Assembly: GCA_036518955.1 (NCBI GenBank)
Contig: DATDMG010000010.1
Coordinates: forward strand, 33,399-97,398
Origin: DATDMG01 sp036518955
GTDB lineage: Bacteria; Actinomycetota; Actinomycetes; Actinomycetales; Kineosporiaceae
Direction of reading: 5' to 3'
Length of the DNA stretch: 64,000 nucleotides
Below the pieces are notes generated by a model. That model was not told where the DNA came from. It saw only the letters and a list, made by a program, of their open reading frames with translations, and did no database searches. Of the stretch, positions 58,895 through 64,000 are shown piece after piece. Position 1 is the stretch's first letter. Every line of letters starts with the position of its first letter. Made by a program: the position numbers and the translations under genes.

Positions 58895-59971
58895 TCAGGT
58901 CGTGCCGCGCACCACGAGCTGGGTCGGGAGCACCACCTGGTCGTCCTCGGCCGCACCGTCGATCCGGGTCAGCAGCAGCTCGACCATGAGCTGTGCCTGC
59001 AGGGCGATGGGCTGTTCGATCGTGGTCAGTGGCGGATCGGTGTGCATGCTGAGCTCGACGTTGTCGAAGCCGACCACAGCGATCTCCTCGGGAACCCGGC
59101 GCCCCGCCGCGCGTAGTGCCCGCAGAACGCCGGCGGCCATCAGGTCGCTCCCCGCGAAGACTCCGTCGACCTCCGGCAGCCGCCGCAGGATCTCCCTGGC
59201 AGCCTCCTCTCCGGACTCTCGGGTGTAGGTGCCGTGGACGATCGTCGGTGGTTCGCCGCCGGCTGCCCTGACTGCGGACAGGAAGCCGTCGAGCCGGTCC
59301 ACCGAAGCGGTCATGTCCATCGGGCCGACGACCATCGCCAGACGATGCCGGCCCCGCTCGAGGAGGTGCTCTGCGGCGAGTCGGCCACCGCCGACGTTGT
59401 CGGAGTCCACCGAGCTGGTGCCCGCCAGGGGAGTCCGCCACGGGCGGCAGCCGATGACGACCGGGACGTTGGCTCGGGCGAGCTGGGCGGGTAGCGGGTC
59501 GGAGTCGTGGAGAGACAGCAGGATCACGCCATCCACGTGGCCGCCGCGCACGTAGGTGGACAGCTTGGCATGGTCGGCGTCGTTGCGGGCCATCATGACC
59601 GCGAGCTGCCGGCCCGTCCCCGCCAACGACTGGCTGGCGGTGACGATGACACTCGACAGGTACGGATCCGCCACCCCGAACTCGACGGCCTCGCGCACGA
59701 CGAGGGCGATGGAGTCCGTGCGGCGGGTCACGAGGCTGCGGGCCGCCCGGTTGGGCACGTACCCGACCTGCTCGACGGCCACTTCCACCGCCTGCCGGAT
59801 CTCGGGTGCCACCGTGGTCGACCCGTTGATCACCCGGGAGACCGTCGCCCGTGAGAACCCGGACACCGCGGCCACGGTCTCCAGGGTGGGCTGGCGGGGG
59901 ACTGGGCATGCCCGCTGCTCATCCGGCTGGTCACCGGCGGAGGCATAGGCCCGCCCCTGACGCGTGGCCAT
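58895..59971 (-). CDS. LacI-family transcriptional regulator
   Basis: 358 residues. The LacI helix-turn-helix is at about 29-50 (TLETVAAVSGFSRATVSRVINGS), with the hinge helix VPNRAARSLVTRRT, followed by a sugar-binding domain (GVILLSLHD, DSDNVGGGRLAAEHLLERG, GVFAGSDLMAAGVLRALRA, VVGFDN). About 28 extra residues precede the HTH. It should bind a palindrome and respond to a sugar. No sugar catabolic gene is adjacent. A perfect inverted repeat just upstream of its ribosome site suggests autoregulation. ATG 59971 follows AGTGAGGA. Confidence 0.92.
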   Translation of the reverse strand: MATRQGRAYASAGDQPDEQRACPVPRQPTLETVAAVSGFSRATVSRVINGSTTVAPEIRQAVEVAVEQVGYVPNRAARSLVTRRTDSIALVVREAVEFGVADPYLSSVIVTASQSLAGTGRQLAVMMARNDADHAKLSTYVRGGHVDGVILLSLHDSDPLPAQLARANVPVVIGCRPWRTPLAGTSSVDSDNVGGGRLAAEHLLERGRHRLAMVVGPMDMTASVDRLDGFLSAVRAAGGEPPTIVHGTYTRESGEEAAREILRRLPEVDGVFAGSDLMAAGVLRALRAAGRRVPEEIAVVGFDNVELSMHTDPPLTTIEQPIALQAQLMVELLLTRIDGAAEDDQVVLPTQLVVRGTT

Positions 59972-60626
59972 GGCGTTCCTCACTTTCTGTCGCTTCGGCC
60001 AACACGCCCTGATAGTGTTGGCGGGTCTCCTCGGTTGTGCCATTCCGGTTGTGCCAGTGTGCCGCTCCGATAGGGCGGGTCACCCCGCACCCGTGCGGAC
60101 GGCGCCAGCCGCGATGACCTCCCTGTATCGCCGTGCGCTGTCCTCGGGAATGCGCCGTCCGGTGTCGTAGTCTACGTGACCAGCCCGAATCGCACCCCGG
60201 ACGCGCTGCCGGGCGGGCGCGGGCGGGGGGCGCTCGGCGAGCGAAGTCCTCCCCCGCGTGACGCGGGTCCGCACCGGACCGTGGTGATGTCCGGTGAGCC
60301 CTGGCGCTCGCGTGATGCTGGTCGATGATCCGCCTGGGCTGCGGCGGCGGTATCGGTCTCTCCAGGTGCCAACCCCCCCATGAAGCTGGTGACGCAGGTC
60401 ACTGCCACGTCAGGTGCGGCAAAGCAACGGGCGGTCGGGAGCCGGCGTTTCCAGGGCGTACCGAACAGGCAGCCGGAACGACGCCGGGGAGCGCGACCCC
60501 TGAGGCGTTCCAGCCCGGGAGCGGCCCATGCCGTGCGCACCGGGCCTGCCGGAGACGACATCCCGCCGGAGGAGAGCCCGCCGGCGCCCCCCCGCCCTGA
60601 CCCCCTGCCCCTGAAAGGTGCCTGCC
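59972..60626. other. Intergenic region with regulatory repeats and possible gene remnants
   Basis: The left end has the palindrome and direct repeats upstream of the LacI gene. A minus-strand frame at 60080-60274 ends in 37 residues of normal composition (DYDTGRRIPEDSARRY) but has no start signal, and may be a gene fragment. The rest is low-complexity in all frames. Confidence 0.4.
59998..60022. promoter_or_regulatory. Perfect inverted repeat upstream of the LacI-type gene
   Basis: GCCAACAC (59998-60005) and GTGTTGGC (60015-60022) are exact complements with a 9-nt spacer, 27 bp before the LacI-type start. Slightly further out, CGGTTGTGCCA is directly repeated (60032-60042 and 60046-60056). 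These are candidate autoregulatory operators, and the repeats may form part of the promoter. Confidence 0.6.
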
Positions 60627-61472
60627 ATGCTGCCCGACAACGGATCCGCACCTCGCCAGAGCGCTCCCCGTCTGGTCACGCGACGGGTTGCGCTCACGGG
60701 TGCCACCCTGACCGCCATCCTGGCGGCCGGAGCCGGAACCTGGGCCAGCGCCGCCACCCGCCAGGACACCCAGCCGGCCCCCCAGCAGCCACGCCACAGC
60801 GCCAGCGAACGGAGCGCCCACGTGCACGACGCCGAGAGCCTGCCCGCCGCCCCGGTCATCCTCAGCGAGGGCACCAAGCTCGTCGTCCACCTCAGCGAAC
60901 CGGCAGGCACGCGATACACCTGGTCAGCCTCGGTCGGCGGAACCGGACTGAGCCGGGCCGAAGAGACTCTGACGCCCCCTGCCGAGCCCAAACCGGGCGG
61001 CGCCAGCGATCACGTCTTCACCTTCCGGGCCAGCCGCACCGGCACCGCGCACCTCACCTGCGCCCTGGCCACGTCCACCGGGGACACGGCCCGCACCGTG
61101 CGCATCGACGCCACCGTCAGCCGCCGGCGAACGCCGTCCGACGCACCCCGCCAGGTGATCTACGTCCATGCCCCCCAGGACCTGCCCGCCGGGGCCGTCA
61201 CGGCCCGGACCGGGGATCTTCTGATGATCAGCCTGGACGAGCAGGCCGGATCCACCGGGTTCTCCTGGTCACCCGCCACGCTGCCCGCCGGGTTCCGCCT
61301 GGTCGAGGAGGCCACCGTTCCCGGCGCCCGCATGCCCGGTTCGGTGGGCCAGCACGTGTTCACCATCCAGGTCACCCGCCCCGGCAGCGCAGACCTCACC
61401 TTCACCCTGGCCCGCCCTTGGGAGCACGACCCAGCCGACCGAGTCAGTCTGGCCATCGCCGTCCGCAGCTGA
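60627..61472 (+). CDS. Secreted tandem chagasin-like (I42) protease inhibitor
   Basis: 281 residues. A twin-arginine-like or Sec signal (TRRVALTGATLTAILAAGA, cleavage near 45) is followed by two domains. Residues about 75-165 (KLVVHLSEPAGTRYTWSA, HVFTFRASRTGTAHLTCAL) and about 170-280 (DLLMISLDEQAGSTGFSWSP, HVFTIQVTRPGSADLTFTL, ARPWEHDP) each match the chagasin/I42 cysteine-protease-inhibitor fold; the second keeps the RPWE motif, the first does not. The usual NPTTGY loop is changed to GSTGFSW. It may inhibit foreign cysteine proteases outside the cell. ATG 60627 is preferred to GTG 60618. Confidence 0.75.
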   Translation: MLPDNGSAPRQSAPRLVTRRVALTGATLTAILAAGAGTWASAATRQDTQPAPQQPRHSASERSAHVHDAESLPAAPVILSEGTKLVVHLSEPAGTRYTWSASVGGTGLSRAEETLTPPAEPKPGGASDHVFTFRASRTGTAHLTCALATSTGDTARTVRIDATVSRRRTPSDAPRQVIYVHAPQDLPAGAVTARTGDLLMISLDEQAGSTGFSWSPATLPAGFRLVEEATVPGARMPGSVGQHVFTIQVTRPGSADLTFTLARPWEHDPADRVSLAIAVRS

Positions 61473-61479
61473 GGAAACC

Positions 61480-61511
61480 CTCGGACGTCGCTGGTGACAG
61501 CGGCGTCCGAG
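61480..61511 (+). terminator. Hairpin terminator after the protease-inhibitor gene
   Basis: CTCGGACGTCGCT (61480-61492) pairs with AGCGGCGTCCGAG (61499-61511), 13 bp with one wobble and a 6-nt loop, 8 bp after the stop codon. No T-run follows. Confidence 0.65.
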
Positions 61512-61686
61512 TCCCGGTAGCGCGTAACGCAGTACCGGTGCCGAACGTACGGTAGGCGCCCGGCCTGGCCGGCGGGCCGTGGCCCACCGGCACACTCGTG
61601 AGCCGCTCGTGGCCCTTCCGGGTCGTGCCGCAGTGTGGGTGGAGAACCGTGAGAGCGTCCGGGTCGCCCCGGCGGGAAGCAGGCAG

Positions 61687-62226
61687 ATGCGACCGGAGGA
61701 TGAGCAGGCGTTCACCACGTTCGCCGTGACGCACGGTCCGGCACTGGTCCGCCTGGCCCGGGGACTGCTCAGGGACCCCCACCAGGCCGAGGACGTCGTC
61801 CAGGACGTCCTGGCCCGGGTGCTGCTGCGCTGGGGCCGGATCAGCACGCTCGAGGATCCGATCGCCTACGTCCGGCGCATGGTGGTCAACGCCTGCACGT
61901 CCTGGTTCCGGCGCGCAGCCCGCCGGGAGTTCGCCCGCGACGCCGCCACCTTGCCCGAACCCCTCACCCCGGACCCGGCCCAGGCGATCGGGGAACGCGA
62001 CCGGATGTGGACCCTGCTGCGTCGCCTGCCCACCAAGCAGCGCGCCGTGCTCGTGTTGCGCCACTACGAGGGCTGCTCCGACGAGGAGATCAGTCAGATC
62101 CTGGGATCAAGCCAGGTGACGGTCAGGTCCAACGCCAGCCGCGGGTTGGCCACCTTGCGCCGAATGATGACCGACACGACCAGCCCAGCCGCCAACGGAG
62201 AAGGTCAGGAGGTGACCGCGTGGTGA
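61687..62226 (+). CDS. SigE-family ECF RNA polymerase sigma factor
   Basis: 179 residues, the actinobacterial SigE-type ECF group. Region 2 runs from AFTTFAVTHGPALVRLARGLL to QAEDVVQDVLARVLLRWGRI; region 4 holds LPTKQRAVLVLRHYEGCSDEEISQILGSSQVTVRS with the recognition helix SSQVTVRSNASRGL. ATG 61687 is chosen because MRPEDEQAF is the standard start of this family; upstream GTG starts would add residues with poor composition. Its stop codon overlaps the start of the next gene, probably its regulator. Confidence 0.93.
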   Translation: MRPEDEQAFTTFAVTHGPALVRLARGLLRDPHQAEDVVQDVLARVLLRWGRISTLEDPIAYVRRMVVNACTSWFRRAARREFARDAATLPEPLTPDPAQAIGERDRMWTLLRRLPTKQRAVLVLRHYEGCSDEEISQILGSSQVTVRSNASRGLATLRRMMTDTTSPAANGEGQEVTAW

Positions 62227-63221
62227 GCCCTCGTCACTCCCCCGGCCCAGGCCAGCCCCCGGCGGCGGACGCCGAGACCGGTCTGCTTCTGGGCGAGGCC
62301 GTCCGCCGCGGAGCAGGGTCACCGGTCGACGCTGACGCGCTCGTGGGCGCGGCACGTGCGCGGGCTGCTCGGATCCGCCGTCACCGCCGCGCCACCGTCA
62401 CCGCCGCGGCCGGCGTCCTGGCCGCCGTCCCCCTCGGCGTCCTGGGCATCCGGTTCTCCGTCGAGCACACATCGCCGTCGGTCGCCTCGGGTATCTCCGC
62501 GTCCCCCCGCGGGGATCTGTCGTCGGCCGGGCCGGTGGTCGCGCCGGCGCCCACGGACAGCGGGCCCCACGTCATCACCTTTGCCAACGGCGGGGGCCGC
62601 ACGACCCAGCTCACGTTCGGCACCCGGACCCGGACCATCGCCGGCACGACAGCCCAGACCACCTATCCCGTGGTCACCGCCACCGGCGGTTCGCCGGACC
62701 TGCAGGGCATGGTCCAGCAGACCCTCACCCGGCGTGTCGACGCCCTCGTTGACGCCTACCGGCAACGGGTCGTGGCTCTGCGGGCAGGAGACGCCCCATC
62801 AGCCCAGACGATCGACGTCTCCGGGGAGGCGCACTGGCGCAACACCGTCTCCATCCTCATCCGCGACACCCAGGACATCCCCGGGAGCGTGCCTACCGAA
62901 ACCGCCGCTGCCATCGTCCTCGACACCGGGACCGGCGAGCCGGTTCCGGCGGACTCCCTCTTCACCGACGTCCCGGCAGCCGACGCCATCGCCCGGCACG
63001 CCATCGCCGCCACCATTCCCCAGGGCACCATCACCCCATCACGGCTGGCAACGCTCACCATGCGCACGCGCACACCCACCGGCGCCAGCACCAGCCTGGC
63101 CTGGTACCCCGGCCAGAACGGCCTGACCTGGATCATCAACCCCGACAGCAGCTCACCGGACGCCACTACCCTCAGCGTCACCACCCCCTGGGCCAGCCTC
63201 GCCCCCGTGCTCCGCCCCTGA
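62223..63221 (+). CDS. Membrane protein coupled to the sigma factor (probable anti-sigma-type)
   Basis: About 332 residues. A hydrophilic N-terminus (about 1-55) that could bind the sigma factor, one membrane helix (about 58-78: TVTAAAGVLAAVPLGVLGI) and a 250-residue outer domain rich in Thr, Ala and Asp. No zinc-binding HxxxCxxC motif is seen, so it is not a classic ZAS anti-sigma. The overlap with the sigma gene and the topology are the reasons for the proposal. GTG 62223 has AGGAGGTGA 7 bp upstream; GTG 62220 is an alternative. Confidence 0.7.
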   Translation: MSPRHSPGPGQPPAADAETGLLLGEAVRRGAGSPVDADALVGAARARAARIRRHRRATVTAAAGVLAAVPLGVLGIRFSVEHTSPSVASGISASPRGDLSSAGPVVAPAPTDSGPHVITFANGGGRTTQLTFGTRTRTIAGTTAQTTYPVVTATGGSPDLQGMVQQTLTRRVDALVDAYRQRVVALRAGDAPSAQTIDVSGEAHWRNTVSILIRDTQDIPGSVPTETAAAIVLDTGTGEPVPADSLFTDVPAADAIARHAIAATIPQGTITPSRLATLTMRTRTPTGASTSLAWYPGQNGLTWIINPDSSSPDATTLSVTTPWASLAPVLRP

Positions 63222-63360
63222 GGAACCCCGGGTGTCGTGGAGGCTGGGTCATCCCGCAACTACCGGCGCCGCCAGGTGCACGCCGAATGGCCGACGGCAC
63301 GAGAATCGCCATACTCCGGATCAAGCGACCACGCCGTGGTCATCCGGAAAGGACGCCCCC

Positions 63361-63552
63361 ATGCTGGCCATCCTCGCCGCCGTGCTCTTCGGTCTCGCTT
63401 TCCTGTCCAACCTCGTGAACATCAACCTGCCGGACATTTTCAGCCCCACCAGCCTGATGCTGGTCGGCCTGACCTCCCTGGCGCTGCACCAGGCAGGCTT
63501 CGGGACCGCCAGGGCCGGGACGACGTCGCGCACCTGGGCCCGCCGCCGCTGA
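63361..63552 (+). CDS. Small membrane protein, function unknown
   Basis: 63 residues: two hydrophobic segments (MLAILAAVLFGLAFLSNLV and SLMLVGLTSLALHQAG) and a basic tail (TSRTWARRR), so both ends are probably cytoplasmic. ATG 63361 has GAAAGGA at the right distance. Proteins of this size and pattern are common in actinobacteria but have no assigned role. It stands alone and is followed by a hairpin. Confidence 0.7.
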   Translation: MLAILAAVLFGLAFLSNLVNINLPDIFSPTSLMLVGLTSLALHQAGFGTARAGTTSRTWARRR

Positions 63553-64000
63553 CCGAGGACGGGCCACCCGGTCGGGCGGCCCGAGCCGGCGTCACGAGGT
63601 TCAGCTCGGGTCGCGGCCGATGAACCCGAGCGCATCGCCTGTGGGCCCGCATCGTCCGCGACCGGCGACCGGCGCTGGTCGCGGCCGAGCGGGCCTTTCC
63701 GCAGCCGGGCTACGGCGGCCCCAGATCTGTTCGCTCCCTCCGCCACCACCCCGGACCGACCACCGCCGCGCTCGGCGTTGGCTTCCGCCGCTGAGCCTGG
63801 AGGCAGGGCCGGGAGCCGGAGGCTGCCGGCGAAGAACCGGGGCGTGGGGGCGATGTCAACCTGGATCGGCGGCTGGCCCGGACCGCCCTGGTGGGATTCG
63901 GCCCGTCTCGATGCGTCAGGTCGAGTGCGTCCGGGCCGCTCACGCCTCGGTGCACACCGCCCGTTGCAGGGGGCCCGACCGTCAGCTCGTTGTTACTGTA
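63553..64000. other. Right-edge stretch with a hairpin and no supported gene
   Basis: GGGCCACCC (63561-63569) pairs with GGGCGGCCC (63574-63582), 9 bp with one wobble, a likely terminator for the small membrane protein. Beyond it, all frames on both strands are short or low-complexity. Confidence 0.45.

Noticed and set aside
60380..60450. MKLVTQV-like opening, as seen in IS200/IS605 TnpB proteins
   Set aside because: Only seven residues match. The following sequence shows none of the TnpB motifs, and no end structures are visible.
1..64000. tRNA, rRNA, riboswitch or CRISPR elements
   Set aside because: Reading both strands by eye showed no cloverleaf-like segment, rRNA stretch, conserved riboswitch core or repeat-spacer array. 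A covariance-model search would be the decisive test.

Overview
The window comes from a very GC-rich actinobacterium. Evidence for this includes strong G/C bias at third codon positions, frequent GTG starts, GGAGG-type ribosome binding sites, a class F sortase, a SigE-type ECF sigma factor, LuxR-type response regulators, a UdgX uracil-DNA glycosylase and a moxR-DUF58-VWA operon. No rRNA, tRNA, intact insertion sequence, phage gene or CRISPR array was seen. Assignment below class is not supported by the sequence.

Layout. Positions 1-5200 hold a stand-alone MetE-core protein, UdgX (minus strand), an overlapping PAS histidine kinase/Rcp1-like receiver pair and a TPR-like protein. Positions 5335-10516 form a membrane stress-type operon: HtrA-like protease, MoxR AAA+ ATPase, DUF58 protein and two VWA membrane proteins, closed by a hairpin terminator. 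Positions 10600-19050 are assorted genes: a secreted protein, an SNase-like protein, a TipAS remnant, a divergent MarR regulator/methyltransferase pair with two visible operator copies, a PLP decarboxylase, a cupredoxin lipoprotein with a very strong terminator, and a STAND-type ATPase. Positions 19050-20170 look like decayed DNA.

Positions 20170-36891 are a polysaccharide locus. A LuxR regulator whose receiver carries Glu at the phosphoacceptor site precedes three spaced GCGTAGCCG repeats. These are followed by thirteen closely packed genes, most joined by 4-bp start/stop overlaps: Wzz-like co-polymerase, sugar aminotransferase, 4,6-dehydratase, HPr-kinase-like ATPase, GT4 glycosyltransferase, a divergent RtcB (RNA ligase) homologue, an APH-fold kinase, Wzy-like polymerase, Wzx-like flippase, a secreted glycosidase-like protein, a formyltransferase, a PIG-L deacetylase and the initiating phosphoglycosyltransferase. 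Together they predict a Wzx/Wzy-type exopolysaccharide that contains an N-formylated amino-deoxysugar. The RtcB-like, HPrK-like and APH-like genes have no obvious role in such a pathway and are the most unusual feature of the window. A soluble histidine kinase/LuxR response regulator pair and a secreted beta-helix protein follow.

Positions 40576-42517 are a tandem duplication of a secreted S1 protease, the second copy with an altered active-site loop. A methyltransferase/dehydrogenase pair and a 1,744-residue giant protein (44696-49930, minus) come next. Positions 50490-56870 encode a ChvE/MmsAB-type sugar ABC transporter, with operator-like repeats upstream and a 12-bp perfect terminator, then a ROK regulator and a single-domain sugar ABC ATPase. 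The last part holds a class F sortase beside a DUF4142 protein, a LacI regulator with a palindrome upstream, a secreted tandem chagasin-like protease inhibitor, a SigE-family sigma factor with its membrane partner, and a small membrane protein.
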